Assembly (NCBI GenBank): GCA_023424865.1
Contig: JAFADM010000098.1
Span: 1-30,813 of the forward strand
DNA: 30,813 nt
Reading direction: 5' to 3'
Source: Bacillota bacterium
Lineage (GTDB): Bacteria > Bacillota_A > Clostridia > DSM-8532
A program made the translations under genes and the position numbers. The notes beneath the pieces are model-generated. The model was not told where the DNA came from and searched no databases. It saw only the letters and a list, made by a program, of their open reading frames with translations. Position 1 is the first letter of the stretch. Every line of letters starts with the position of its first letter. This document shows, piece by piece, positions 1-8,818 of this stretch.

Positions 1-4
1 TCCC

Positions 5-907
5 TTATAAATCTTCCCCGTCGCTGTAGTGCACCCAACCGGAGGAGGAGCGGAACAGGAACAGTGTGACAACCATAATCATTGCGAAGATAACCCATGA
101 AGTGGCGCTGGCATAGCCCATTTTATAGTTTTTAAAGGCGTCAATGTAAAGCTTCATGCCAAGGACAAAGGTGGATTTCATGGGTCCGCCTCCGGTTACG
201 ACAAAGGCCGAGGTAAAGCTTTGAAGGGCGGTGATGGTCTGCATAATGAGGTTAAAGAAGATAATGGGTGTTATGGTAGGGAGTGTAATAGTGAAGAAGC
301 GCCGAAATCTTCTTGCCCCGTCAATCTGGGCTGCTTCGTAAAGCTCGGCAGGCACCTGCTTTAAAGCAGCCAGAAACAGTACCATGGAAGAACCGAACTG
401 CCATATTTCCAAAAGGCAAATGGTAACCAGGGAAACATTGGGGTCGCCCAGCCACTCCACCTTGGGCAGGCCAACGGTTGTAAGTACGCCGTTAATAAGG
501 CCGTCGCTCATAAACATAAGCTTCCAGAGTATGGCAATGGCGATGCTTCCGCCAAGAAGGGAGGGAAGGTAGTAAACCGTCCGCATCACATTGATGCCAC
601 GAATATTTAAATTCAGGATAAGCGCAATAATCAATGCGAAAACAATCTTGCCTGGAACGGTCATTACGGTATAGAGTACAGTAACCTTGAGAGAATTGTA
701 AAAGTCCGGATCCGAGGTAAAGAGCTTTATATAGTTGTTGAAGCCAATAAAATTCAGGGATTTGTACATATTGAAATCGGTAAAGGAGTAGACAAAGGAA
801 CTGATTAGGGGATAGAGCTGGAAAATGAGCAGGCCCAGAAGCCAGGGTAAAAGGTAAACAAGGCCCATATAGTCCCTTTTAGTATATTTTTTATAGCTTT
901 TTTTCAT
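5..907 (-). CDS. Carbohydrate ABC transporter permease (CUT1, MalF/UgpA type)
   Basis: This 300-residue integral membrane protein is one of the two permease subunits of a sugar importer of the CUT1 class. About six hydrophobic segments are visible, the first near residues 15-40. The conserved cytoplasmic EAA loop that contacts the shared ATPase reads ELYEAAQIDGARRFRRFF, followed by TLP, and lies in the last third. The ATG start is preceded by a GGAG-type ribosome-binding site. It lies downstream of the solute-binding lipoprotein on the same strand, separated by a hairpin-containing gap of about 150 bp. The partner permease of such systems normally follows, so it should lie just outside the window. 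No ATPase gene is present, as is usual for clostridial CUT1 systems that use a general MsmK-like ATPase encoded elsewhere. Family is certain; the substrate is inferred from the neighbouring fucosidase. Confidence 0.93.
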   Translation of the reverse strand: MKKSYKKYTKRDYMGLVYLLPWLLGLLIFQLYPLISSFVYSFTDFNMYKSLNFIGFNNYIKLFTSDPDFYNSLKVTVLYTVMTVPGKIVFALIIALILNLNIRGINVMRTVYYLPSLLGGSIAIAILWKLMFMSDGLINGVLTTVGLPKVEWLGDPNVSLVTICLLEIWQFGSSMVLFLAALKQVPAELYEAAQIDGARRFRRFFTITLPTITPIIFFNLIMQTITALQSFTSAFVVTGGGPMKSTFVLGMKLYIDAFKNYKMGYASATSWVIFAMIMVVTLFLFRSSSGWVHYSDGEDL

Positions 908-1005
908 AATGATATCTCCTGCGTCAAATTAAGAACCTTTGAAGCGGTGCCTAAAAAACCTCATCGGCTGGGGATTAAACAAAAGGATAAGTGAAATTTT
1001 ATAAG

Positions 1006-1038
1006 AAAGGAGCACAGTATCCTTTTCTGCGCTCCTTT
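1006..1038 (-). other. Intergenic hairpin between binding-protein and permease genes
   Basis: The arms at 1006-1017 and 1027-1038 pair over 12 bp (one G-T wobble) around a 9-nt loop. Read on the minus strand the stem is followed by CTTATAAAATTT, a poor U-tract. It is therefore more likely a partial terminator or an mRNA-stabilising stem that keeps lipoprotein mRNA above permease mRNA than a full stop. Confidence 0.6.
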
Positions 1039-1058
1039 GGAAAGACTTCGCCTACAGG

Positions 1059-2429
1059 TTACTGGTTGGCCAGGACATCCTGGATAAGCTTGATGCTCTC
1101 ATCGGCGATTTGCTCCACCGGCGCGGTGCCGTAAGCTACTTTTTCAATCATGTCAACAATGATGGTATCAATTTCAGCGCTGGTTGTAAGGCCCATTTCA
1201 TTGGTACCGTTAAGAGCCAGGCCGAATTCAACCGCTTTGGTGACGATGGGCTGAATGAAATTGTTCTCCACACTGAGGTTTCTTGCCGATTCCACTGCCG
1301 GGACGGAGCGGACATCCTTGAGAATTAAAGCCGAAGCGTCGTCGTTGAAGAAATAATCATAGAAGGAAAGGGCGGCGTCCAGCTTGTTGGAATTGGATTC
1401 CACGGTTTTGGGTATGCACATGAGCTGGGGTGGGTTGGCATAGAAGCCGTCATCCTTTCTGTCGGTCATTAAAGGAGGGACTACCACGTCAAATTCCATA
1501 TCCGGTGAAGCGGAGGTGAAAGTATTTACGGTACTGGATACGCAGAAGGCAGATGCAAAATCACCGGCTATCCATTTGGGGTTTGTGGAGGGATTATTTT
1601 TAAAGGCAGTGCTTGCGCTGGCAGGCTGAAATACCTTTTCATCGTACAGGGTTTTTAAGTAAGTAAGGCTTTGAACCAGCTCCTCCCGGGTAAAGCCCAT
1701 CTGCTTGGTTTCATCAACAATAAAGGTATTGCCTGTTAGCTGAAGGATGTAGGGACGGATAATACTTGTAACAATGGTGGGGGTGTCCACATTCATAAGG
1801 TACTTGCTGCTGTCATAGGCCTGGAGAGCCTTTCCTGCATCTATAAGACTGTCCCAGGTTAAATCCTTGGAAAGATCTATTCCTGCTTTTTGCGTCAGGG
1901 TTGTGTTAACCAAAAAGGCGGGGCCAGCAATACCCGAAGGAAGGCCAACCAGCTTATCATTGTAAACGGAGGTGTTTTTGAGAAATTCCGGATCAAAGCC
2001 CGTAAGGTCAATTTTTTCCTGATATTGATAAAGATCCACAAAGAAGTCGCCCTTATTCATAAAGTCGGGAATCCAGCCCGGTCCGTTTTGAATAAGCTCT
2101 GCCGCGGTACCGCTGTAAAGCTGAATGGAAAGCTTCTCCAGATAACCGTCGGCGCCGCTGTACTCCGGTTCAATGGTGACGTGAGGATTGGCTTCCACAA
2201 ATTTGTCGATGACCTCCAGTGTGGCTTGATGGCGCTGATCGCCGCCCCACCACATAAAACGAAGGGTAACAGGATCCTTGGAGGCAGAGGGGGTTTCCGT
2301 ACCTGCGGTGGCGGAAGGTGTGGAAGTTTGAGAAGGAGCAGCACTATTGCCGGGCTGGCCGCCTGAGCAGCCTGCAATGAGGGATGCGGTCAATGCGGTG
2401 CTGACTAAAAGAGACAACATCTTTTTCAT
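1059..2429 (-). CDS. Extracellular solute-binding lipoprotein (family 1), sugar ABC transporter
   Basis: This 456-residue protein is the extracellular binding component of a CUT1 sugar importer, anchored by a lipid at its N-terminal cysteine. A signal peptide with lipobox (LIAGC, Cys near residue 21) is followed by a Ser/Thr/Pro-rich linker to about residue 52. After that comes a bacterial solute-binding fold starting VTLRFMWWGGDQRHQ, typical of family 1 proteins. The start is supported by an AGGAGG site 7-8 nt upstream of the ATG. It is the first gene of a minus-strand operon with the permease that follows, and it is divergent from the YesN/YesM genes, which in this family usually control the adjacent transporter. 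The ligand is not readable from sequence; a fucosylated oligosaccharide is inferred from the GH95 gene nearby. Confidence 0.92.
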   Translation of the reverse strand: MKKMLSLLVSTALTASLIAGCSGGQPGNSAAPSQTSTPSATAGTETPSASKDPVTLRFMWWGGDQRHQATLEVIDKFVEANPHVTIEPEYSGADGYLEKLSIQLYSGTAAELIQNGPGWIPDFMNKGDFFVDLYQYQEKIDLTGFDPEFLKNTSVYNDKLVGLPSGIAGPAFLVNTTLTQKAGIDLSKDLTWDSLIDAGKALQAYDSSKYLMNVDTPTIVTSIIRPYILQLTGNTFIVDETKQMGFTREELVQSLTYLKTLYDEKVFQPASASTAFKNNPSTNPKWIAGDFASAFCVSSTVNTFTSASPDMEFDVVVPPLMTDRKDDGFYANPPQLMCIPKTVESNSNKLDAALSFYDYFFNDDASALILKDVRSVPAVESARNLSVENNFIQPIVTKAVEFGLALNGTNEMGLTTSAEIDTIIVDMIEKVAYGTAPVEQIADESIKLIQDVLANQ

Positions 2430-2504
2430 TTTTAATCCTCCTGTATTAGCCGTTCATTCATAGAGTATCCAGTTTTGTGAAAACGGCTTGTTTAATGTGG
2501 TTTC

Positions 2505-2654
2505 ATTATAAAAAAATCCCTGTTGCAGGGAAAGGCGCTTTGGCTACGAAAAGGTATCCGGGGCTGGCTAAATATAAAAAAAGTATCCTTATATACCTTT
2601 TTGATGCATTATATATACAAAATAACCAAGAACCAGATCTTTTTGTCGTATAAT
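2505..2654. promoter_or_regulatory. Divergent promoter region between lipoprotein and response-regulator genes
   Basis: Both directions have an exact TATAAT -10 box: 2505-2510 on the minus strand and 2649-2654 on the plus strand. Neither has a recognisable -35 at 16-18 bp, which fits activator-dependent promoters. Between them are related elements AAAAGGTATCC (2549-2559), AAAAAGTATCC (2578-2588) and the inverted ATACCTTTTT near 2595-2604. These are candidate binding sites for the YesN-type regulator encoded alongside. Confidence 0.45.
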
Positions 2655-2722
2655 GCTATGATTTAAGACACCCGGAGGCTATTTTTCAGCAACATTCTGA
2701 AGGTTAACCGGAGGAGTAAAGC

Positions 2723-3472
2723 ATGTATCGTTTAATTGTGGTGGAAGATGAAAGTAAAATACGTGATGGTATTGTCAATCTTTTTCCCTGGGAAAAGGCG
2801 GGCTTTCAAGTTGTCGGAAGCTTTTCAAACGGAAAACAGGCACTGGATTATGTGGCCCTTAATCCAGTGGATGTGGTGCTTACCGACATTAAAATGCCCA
2901 TTATGGACGGTATCGAGCTTGCGGCCCGGCTGGAAAACAACGAGAAGGTCAAGGTGGTTTTCTTAAGCGGGTATCAGGATTTTGAATTCCTTCATAAAGC
3001 CATTCTTCATGGGGTAAAGGACTATCTTGTAAAGCCGGTTAAGTATGATGAGCTCCTGGTTTGCTTTGGCCGGATAAAATCCGCGCTGGACGAAAAGAAC
3101 AGGGTGATGCCCGAAGAACGCTCCTTTTCCTACTATGAGCAAATTGTAAAGAATGTTATCGACTACATCAACAACAATATAAAAGACGCTACCCTGGAGA
3201 AGGCGGCCATGGTGGTTAATTTAAGTCCTAATTACCTGTCCAGGATTCTAAAGGAAAAATCGGGACGGAGCTTTACGGATTATCTGGTTGAGAGGCGCAT
3301 GAAAAGAGCGGCGGAGCTTTTGAAGGAAATCGGCTATAAGCACTATGAGATTGCTTACCAGGTAGGCTTTGACAATCCCAAGAATTTCACCCGGGCCTTT
3401 AAGCAATATTATCATATGACGCCCAGGGAATACCGTGACAAGATGCCCGGAGGGATAAGGAATGATGATTAA
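2723..3472 (+). CDS. YesN-type response regulator with AraC DNA-binding domain
   Basis: This 249-residue protein is the transcriptional output of a two-component system. Residues 1-120 form a receiver domain with the acidic pocket E8/D9, phospho-acceptor D55 (in VVLTDIKMP), and the conserved K104 before proline. Residues 140-240 form an AraC-type double helix-turn-helix (IVKNVIDYINNNIKD, then LSPNYLSRILKEKSG, ending in HMTPREYR). It is short for the YesN group, with almost no linker between the two domains. The ATG is preceded by CGGAGGAG. Its last 11 bp overlap the kinase gene, so the two are translationally coupled. It probably binds the divergent promoter region next to it and activates the sugar transporter and perhaps its own operon with the fucosidase. 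Confidence 0.94.
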   Translation: MYRLIVVEDESKIRDGIVNLFPWEKAGFQVVGSFSNGKQALDYVALNPVDVVLTDIKMPIMDGIELAARLENNEKVKVVFLSGYQDFEFLHKAILHGVKDYLVKPVKYDELLVCFGRIKSALDEKNRVMPEERSFSYYEQIVKNVIDYINNNIKDATLEKAAMVVNLSPNYLSRILKEKSGRSFTDYLVERRMKRAAELLKEIGYKHYEIAYQVGFDNPKNFTRAFKQYYHMTPREYRDKMPGGIRNDD

Positions 3473-5255
3473 ACGGTTTTTCTTCAAGCGGTTTATTATC
3501 TTTTTCGTTGTTATGTTAATTCCTACCCTGCTTTTGGGTACTCTCTACTTAGCTTACATCAATCGGAGCATCCGGACAAAAATTGAGGGGAATACCCGGA
3601 AAGCCCTTACCAGCGTTTATGATAATGTGGAGCTGGTTCTAGGCAACATTGCCTATCAGCAGATGCTTACCAGCAATCCCCGAATGACCCTGTCACTTAC
3701 CAAAATGATGAATCAGGATTTCAGCAGCTATGAGGACTCGGTAATGATGACCTGGGCCAGCTCTATTTTATCCTCGGCGGTTAACAATAATCTCTTTGTA
3801 AAAAATATTTACTTTTATATTGAAAAGTCGAAACGTTTTTTATCAACCTCCGACGGGCTTGTTTCCATTGAAAGCTTTTTTGACAAAGGCTGGTATGAAA
3901 CCTATCATAAATCGGACAAGTCCATGGATTTCTGGCTGGAAAGACGTTCGGTTAGGGAAAGCGAATACCGTTCCGAAAGTGAAATCATCTCCTTCTACCA
4001 GCGTATGAAAAACGCAGTGGGGGTGATTGTGGTCAATATTAATCCCGATCGGTTCAACAGCATATTGAACCATATTCAGACGGAAGAACGGCAGTCTCTG
4101 TTTATTCTGGATCTGAGCGGGAATGTTCTTTTCTCCAATGAAACGGGCTCAGGGCTCCGAACGGCTGTTTTTGATCAAATGCTTAAGGAGGCACAGGATA
4201 CTCAGGAGGATAATGCCCAGGAATATGAAAATATGAAGCCGGTGGTGGTAGAGGGAAAAACCTACCGTTTAAGCTCCTTAAGCTCGGAAAAGTATAAAAT
4301 CCGCCTTGTTTCCCTCATTCCCGAGAGCGATTTATATCAGCAGCCCAATGAATTTTTAACCCTGTTTTTAATGATTGCGCTTTTGTCCACGGCCATTGTG
4401 TCCTTGCTTTCCTTTTATATTACAAGTAAGAATTTTAAGCAAATCAACCACTTGATAACGGTTTTTGAACTGGGCGAGAGGGGCGATTACCAGGAGAAAA
4501 GTCCGTCCCTGTTTAAGGATGAGTACGACATCATACTCAATAATATTATCAGTCTTTTTATCAACACAAGCCAGCTAAGGCTTGAGGTTGCGGAAAAGCA
4601 GCTTGAACAGAAGGCAGCTGAATTTTCCGCTTTACAAATGCAGATTAATCCTCATTTTTTATTCAATACCCTCCAGACTCTGGATATGGAGGCGCTGCGC
4701 CGCATGGGGCCGGACTCCGAGATGAACCGTATTATAAGGAATTTGTCGGATATTTTGAAATACTCTCTGGAGGATCCGTCAAAGCCTGTGTCCTTGAGAG
4801 ATGAAATCAAATATTTAAAGCTTTACACGGATATACAAATATACCGGTATGAGGAAAAGTTTATTTTGCTTTACGAATATGAAGAGGAGCTACTGGATGT
4901 GCCTGTTTTTCGACTGATGCTCCAGCCTCTCATTGAAAACAGTTTGTATCACGGCATAAAGCCCCTGGAAAGTAAAGGTTACATTAAGCTTAAGATACGG
5001 AGAAAAAAGAATTATCTCCATTTCAGCGTTATTGATAACGGCGTGGGCATGACAAAGGATGAAAAGGAGGAATTGAAACGTAAAATCAGCGATGAGCAAA
5101 GCCGGAATATTGGCTTAACCAATGTCAACCGCAGGCTGATACTGAATTATGGACAGGAAAGCGCTCTTGCCATCCGGAGCAGAAAGCATCTGGGAACCGT
5201 GGTGGCCTTCAAAATACCGGATACGGGAAGAAACTTCTTCCCTGCGGATAAATGA
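3462..5255 (+). CDS. YesM-type sensor histidine kinase
   Basis: This 597-residue membrane sensor phosphorylates the preceding response regulator. A membrane helix at about 10-33 is followed by an extracellular sensing region of about 260 residues and a second membrane helix at about 297-325. Then come a HAMP-like linker, a helical segment, the His_kinase motif with phospho-acceptor H398 (in MQINPHFLFNTLQ), and an ATPase domain with N-box LMLQPLIENSLYHG, G1 box DNGVGM and NIGLTNVNRRL. This NPHFLFN arrangement defines the LytS/YesM class. Start codons at 3462 and 3465 are both possible after GGAGGGATAAGG. The gene overlaps the regulator by 11 bp, and its stop overlaps the ATG at 5252 of the next reading frame. 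The signal is probably the sugar handled by the divergent transporter. Confidence 0.94.
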   Translation: MMIKRFFFKRFIIFFVVMLIPTLLLGTLYLAYINRSIRTKIEGNTRKALTSVYDNVELVLGNIAYQQMLTSNPRMTLSLTKMMNQDFSSYEDSVMMTWASSILSSAVNNNLFVKNIYFYIEKSKRFLSTSDGLVSIESFFDKGWYETYHKSDKSMDFWLERRSVRESEYRSESEIISFYQRMKNAVGVIVVNINPDRFNSILNHIQTEERQSLFILDLSGNVLFSNETGSGLRTAVFDQMLKEAQDTQEDNAQEYENMKPVVVEGKTYRLSSLSSEKYKIRLVSLIPESDLYQQPNEFLTLFLMIALLSTAIVSLLSFYITSKNFKQINHLITVFELGERGDYQEKSPSLFKDEYDIILNNIISLFINTSQLRLEVAEKQLEQKAAEFSALQMQINPHFLFNTLQTLDMEALRRMGPDSEMNRIIRNLSDILKYSLEDPSKPVSLRDEIKYLKLYTDIQIYRYEEKFILLYEYEEELLDVPVFRLMLQPLIENSLYHGIKPLESKGYIKLKIRRKKNYLHFSVIDNGVGMTKDEKEELKRKISDEQSRNIGLTNVNRRLILNYGQESALAIRSRKHLGTVVAFKIPDTGRNFFPADK

Positions 5256-5278
5256 TTACTATAACGGAGGTGCCTAAC

Positions 5279-7528
5279 TTGAACAAAAGATTGGAAGACA
5301 AACTTTGGTACAACAAGCCGGCAGCCAATTGGAACGAGGCGTTGCCCATCGGCAACGGAAAGCTTGGAGCAATGGTTTATGGAGGTGCTCTTAAGGAGCA
5401 GCTTCAGCTCAACGAGGACAGTGTTTGGGCCGGAGGCTTTGTGGACCGGAACAATCCGGACAGCTTGAAGAATCTGGACAAAATAAGAGGCTATCTCAGA
5501 AAGGGCGAAATCGAAAAGGCTCAGCAGCTCACTACCTATGCCATGTCCGGTGTTCCTCACAGCGAAAGATGCTATCAGACTCTGGGAGAGGTTCTGCTGG
5601 TAATGAAAGGCATCACAGGTGAGATAACCGATTACAGAAGAGAGCTTGACTTGTCCAGTGCCATCTGTACCGTTTCCTTCCGTTGTGGCGGAATTACCTA
5701 TAAACGTGAAATCTTTGCATCCCAGCCGGGCAATGTTCTGGCTCTTCGGATAACCGCAAGCGAGGAGAAGGCCCTGAACCTCCACCTGAAGATGGGCCGC
5801 GGCCGCTTTTTTAACCGGGTTTGGACCGAGGAAGGAAAAAGGGTAGCCTTTGACGGAACAAACGGGGGAGAAGACGGCATCCATTTTTGCTGTATGTTAA
5901 ACGGTACGCAAAAGGGTGGCAGCATTAACACCATTGGTGAATACCTCATTGTGGAAAATGCCACGGAAGCTGTGTTTTACTTAACGGCAGCCACCTCCTT
6001 CCGGGTGGACAAGCGTGAGGACTATTGCCGAAGCACCCTTGAAAAAGCGGTTGAGAAGGGTTTTGAGGCTACATACAGGGAGCATGCTGCCGAGTATGGC
6101 AGCTATTTTAACCGGTCGGTTCTTTATCTGGACACTCCGGAGGAGATATTGGCATTACCTACCAATGAAAGACTTGCCCGCTATGAATTAAATTCGGAGG
6201 ATCTGGGCCTCTCAGCCCTTTATTATCAATTTGGACGCTACCTGCTTATTTCCTGCAGTCGTCCCGGCACTCTGCCCGCCAATTTGCAGGGGCTGTGGGC
6301 GGATCAGTTTCATCCCCCCTGGGACGGCAAATACACCATAAACATCAATACGGAAATGAATTACTGGCCTGCCGAATGCTGTAATCTTGCCGAATGCCAT
6401 GAGCCGCTTTTTGCACACCTGGCTAAAATGTACCCCAACGGAAAGCGTACCGCTCAGGTGATGTACGGCGCCAATGGCTGGGTTGCCCACCATAATACGG
6501 ACATATGGGGAGATACCGCACCCCAGGACACCTATATGCCCGCCACCTACTGGGTGATGGGAGCGGCCTGGCTTTGCACCCATATTTGGGAGCATTATGA
6601 ATACACCCTGGACCAAAGCTTTTTAAAGAACAATTATTACTTAATGAAGGAAGCCTGCCAGTTTTTCACCGACTATCTCATTGAGGATGAAAAAGGCCGT
6701 TATGTAGTGTCTCCCACGCTTTCTCCGGAGAACAATTACTATCATCCCAACGGCAGGGAAGCGAACCTGAGCGAGGGCTGTGCCATGGACAGCCAAATCC
6801 TCACAGAGCTTTTTACAGCCTGCATTGAGGCAAGCCGGATTTTAAAAACGGAGGATGGCTTTGCACTGAAATTACAGGCCTGTTTAAAGAAAATTCCTGA
6901 ACCCATGATCGATAAAAACGGACGGATTATGGAATGGCTGGATGAATTTGTGGAATGCGCCCCGGGCCATCGCCACATATCCCATTTGTATGCCTTGTAT
7001 CCGGGCAACACCATCTCCCCCGACAAAACGCCTGAGTTGGCGGCAGCAGCCAGGAAGAGCCTGGAGCACCGGCTTGCAAACGGAGGAGGTCATACGGGAT
7101 GGAGCAGAGCCTGGATTGCCAACTTCTGGGCTCAGCTTTTTGACAGCGACAAGCTCAGGGAAAACATTGACCTGCTTTTTATAAAGTCCACTCTGCCCAA
7201 CCTCTTTGACAACCATCCACCCTTCCAGATAGACGGCAATTTTGGCGGCACGGCAGCCATAGCACGAGGCCTTGTCCAGAGTACCGCCAATACCGTCCGT
7301 ATTCTTCCGGCACTGCCCACGGGCTGGCAGGAAGGCCATATCACCGGGGTAAAAGCCAAGGGCGGCCTGACCATCGATCTGTCCTGGAAGGCTGGAAAAG
7401 TTGAAAAGCTCAAAATCAAGGCCGATAAGCCCTACACCGGAACCCTGAGCTATGGCCCGCTTTCCTTGGAGATTCGACTTGGCGAAAAGGAAAGCCTTAG
7501 CTTTAACCACCTTCTGGAAAGGGCTTAA
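5279..7528 (+). CDS. GH95 alpha-L-fucosidase family glycoside hydrolase
   Basis: This protein of about 749 residues belongs to glycoside hydrolase family 95, inverting enzymes acting on alpha-1,2-L-fucosides (some members on alpha-L-galactosides). Family signatures are visible: NWNEALPIGNGKLGAMVYGG near the N-terminus, NLQGLWAD, the asparagine pair in NINTEMNYWPAE (near residues 355-357), a glutamate in LSPENNY (near 484), and an aspartate in QIDGNFGGTAAI (near 652). By comparison with characterised family members these are the expected catalytic positions. No signal peptide is seen, so it acts in the cytoplasm on imported oligosaccharide. The frame opens at ATG 5252, but GGAGGT at 5266-5271 is spaced 7 nt before TTG 5279, so I prefer the TTG start. 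It is the third gene of the regulator-kinase operon, an arrangement that ties sensing to fucoside breakdown. Confidence 0.94.
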   Translation: MNKRLEDKLWYNKPAANWNEALPIGNGKLGAMVYGGALKEQLQLNEDSVWAGGFVDRNNPDSLKNLDKIRGYLRKGEIEKAQQLTTYAMSGVPHSERCYQTLGEVLLVMKGITGEITDYRRELDLSSAICTVSFRCGGITYKREIFASQPGNVLALRITASEEKALNLHLKMGRGRFFNRVWTEEGKRVAFDGTNGGEDGIHFCCMLNGTQKGGSINTIGEYLIVENATEAVFYLTAATSFRVDKREDYCRSTLEKAVEKGFEATYREHAAEYGSYFNRSVLYLDTPEEILALPTNERLARYELNSEDLGLSALYYQFGRYLLISCSRPGTLPANLQGLWADQFHPPWDGKYTININTEMNYWPAECCNLAECHEPLFAHLAKMYPNGKRTAQVMYGANGWVAHHNTDIWGDTAPQDTYMPATYWVMGAAWLCTHIWEHYEYTLDQSFLKNNYYLMKEACQFFTDYLIEDEKGRYVVSPTLSPENNYYHPNGREANLSEGCAMDSQILTELFTACIEASRILKTEDGFALKLQACLKKIPEPMIDKNGRIMEWLDEFVECAPGHRHISHLYALYPGNTISPDKTPELAAAARKSLEHRLANGGGHTGWSRAWIANFWAQLFDSDKLRENIDLLFIKSTLPNLFDNHPPFQIDGNFGGTAAIARGLVQSTANTVRILPALPTGWQEGHITGVKAKGGLTIDLSWKAGKVEKLKIKADKPYTGTLSYGPLSLEIRLGEKESLSFNHLLERA

Positions 7529-7563
7529 CGGTAAAGCAAATCCTTCATAAGTACCTTATAGCA

Positions 7564-7677
7564 CCGGGAACCCACCTGATAACTCCAGGAACCCATCCGC
7601 TTAGCCCAAGCATTGCTTGAGAGCGGCACCCGGGATGCTTGACGAGCAGCAGGCTATGCCTGCGGCCGGCCCGCTCT
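7564..7677. other. GC-rich structured segment after the fucosidase gene
   Basis: This non-coding stretch is richer in G+C than its surroundings. It holds two direct copies of a GGAACCCAYC word 21 bp apart (from 7566 and 7587), the palindrome CAAGCATTGCTTG near 7606-7618, a hairpin GCAGGC-TAT-GCCTGC (7649-7663), and an outer pair AGAGCGG (7620-7626) with CCGCTCT (7671-7677) enclosing it. I cannot name it. Confidence 0.4.
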
Positions 7678-7683
7678 GGTATG

Positions 7684-7727
7684 CAAAAAGCGCTTGCCGC
7701 AGCTATTTGTCACGGAAGCGCTTTTTG
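7684..7727. terminator. Bidirectional terminator between fucosidase and AraC genes
   Basis: The arms at 7684-7699 and 7713-7727 pair as CAAAAAGCGCTT with AAGCGCTTTTTG plus an inner CCG/CGG, with one bulged base. The A-run and T-run on opposite arms make it work for both converging genes. The loop contains the stop codon of the minus-strand AraC gene, so the stem is partly coding. Confidence 0.8.
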
Positions 7728-8620
7728 TATTCCGAGGGGGACATGCCTACCATCCGGGAAAAAACCCCGGAAAAGTAATTGGGATCCTCAAAGCCCGTTT
7801 TGGATGCAATCACCGCCATGGTATCCGATGACTCCAGCAAAAGCTGCTTTGCCTGTTCCATACGGATTTTATTGGTGTAGGCGGGAATGCTGAGATTCAT
7901 GCTTCTTTTAAAGCAATGGTTCAGGGTGGATTCACTGCAATGGCAGAATGTAGCCAATTCTCCCACTGTAATTTTATCCTGATAATTCTGTCCGATATAG
8001 AGAATCGCGTGGGAAAGAAGGGAGGCCTCACCGGTAAAGGCGCCGCTCCGGCGGGAGCTGCCTGGGCCGTGATCCTGAATAGGGCCCAAGGTTGCGTACA
8101 CCTTTGACAGATAATCCGCAAGGATGCCCAGATGGGCCTCAATTTGCTCCCTGGTGTGAAACCGTTCCTCGCCGGGCCTTGCCACAGAGGCTTCAAAGGC
8201 CGAAAGCAAAGCGGTCTCATTTAAGCCGGCTGCTTTTGAAACTTTTTTAATCCGGTAATGGGAAAGTACGGGATTAAAGCAATAGCCCGTAGCGAATATA
8301 ACGCCCAGAACCTGCCCCTTGCAAAGGATGGGAACCACATATTCACCCATGCCGCAATGGCATTGCCCTGTAAACAGGGCTTCTGTCCTCCTGCTTTTTT
8401 TGCGCACGCCCCGCTTCATGCCGATACAGTGGTCCCAAAGAAAACGGCTTGTTTTCACCATCATGCAAAAGGGACTGGTATGTATGGTATAGGGTAGAAG
8501 TACCCCTGCAAGCTCCTTATCCAGAGCCATAAAACCGGAGTAATCATTGAAAACAAGATTAAATCTATAATTTTCTGTAAGTATCTTTAAATAGTCTGCA
8601 AGGCCTTTGTGGGCTGTCAC
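7703..8620 (-). CDS. AraC-family regulator with PocR-type sensory domain
   Basis: This 305-residue protein is probably a ligand-responsive transcription factor. The N-terminal half (about 1-165) matches a PocR domain, a PAS-like ligand-binding module with conserved cysteines, here in SPFCMMVK and in QCHCGMGEYVVPIL. The C-terminal 100 residues carry two helix-turn-helix units (ITVGELATFCHCSESTLNHC and DTMAVIASKTGFEDPNYFSG, ending MSPSEYKKRF). The GTG start follows AGGGGGATATGCG. It is convergent with the fucosidase gene and divergent from the FAD-dependent oxidoreductase, which is its most likely target. PocR domains are known to bind small molecules such as 1,2-propanediol. Propanediol is also a product of fucose fermentation, so a fucose-derived ligand is an attractive but unproven guess. 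Confidence 0.88.
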   Translation of the reverse strand: MTAHKGLADYLKILTENYRFNLVFNDYSGFMALDKELAGVLLPYTIHTSPFCMMVKTSRFLWDHCIGMKRGVRKKSRRTEALFTGQCHCGMGEYVVPILCKGQVLGVIFATGYCFNPVLSHYRIKKVSKAAGLNETALLSAFEASVARPGEERFHTREQIEAHLGILADYLSKVYATLGPIQDHGPGSSRRSGAFTGEASLLSHAILYIGQNYQDKITVGELATFCHCSESTLNHCFKRSMNLSIPAYTNKIRMEQAKQLLLESSDTMAVIASKTGFEDPNYFSGVFSRMVGMSPSEYKKRFRDK

Positions 8621-8675
8621 CGCATATCCCCCTGTTTTATGTAACGCTGCTCAGCTCTAATATTACACCATGAAT

Positions 8676-8735
8676 TTTAAATTAGCAAACAAGGGCTGCC
8701 ATGAGCTTGAAGAAAATTCTTTGCTTAAATTTAAA
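8676..8735. promoter_or_regulatory. Inverted repeat in the divergent AraC/oxidoreductase promoter
   Basis: TTTAAATTAGCAAA (8676-8689) and TTTGCTTAAATTTAAA (8720-8735) are inverted copies apart from a 2-bp insertion, about 45 bp centre to centre. The plus-strand gene has a possible -10 TACAAT at 8779-8784 without a good -35, as expected for activator control. A candidate operator for the PocR-AraC protein. Confidence 0.4.
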
Positions 8736-8818
8736 GATTTACTGCTTTCTTTTTAAGGAAACCTCCTCCTCGTGGCTTTACAATAAAACCAATGACACAT
8801 GACAAAGGAGGAGTTAAT

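Noticed and set aside
2477..2492. CcpA cre-like sequence (TGAAAACGGCTTGT) before the lipoprotein start
   Set aside because: The right half departs from the cre consensus at three positions, including the conserved CA.
2511..2531. TCCCTG-TTG-CAGGGA hairpin with a T-run on the minus strand, read as a leader attenuator of the lipoprotein gene
   Set aside because: It lies upstream of the best -10 box for that gene (2505-2510), so it would not be in the transcript, and the stem is only 6 bp.
6884..7510. Long minus-strand frames inside the fucosidase gene (also 5147-5884)
   Set aside because: They are antisense shadows of a well-conserved GH95 gene with no recognisable protein features.
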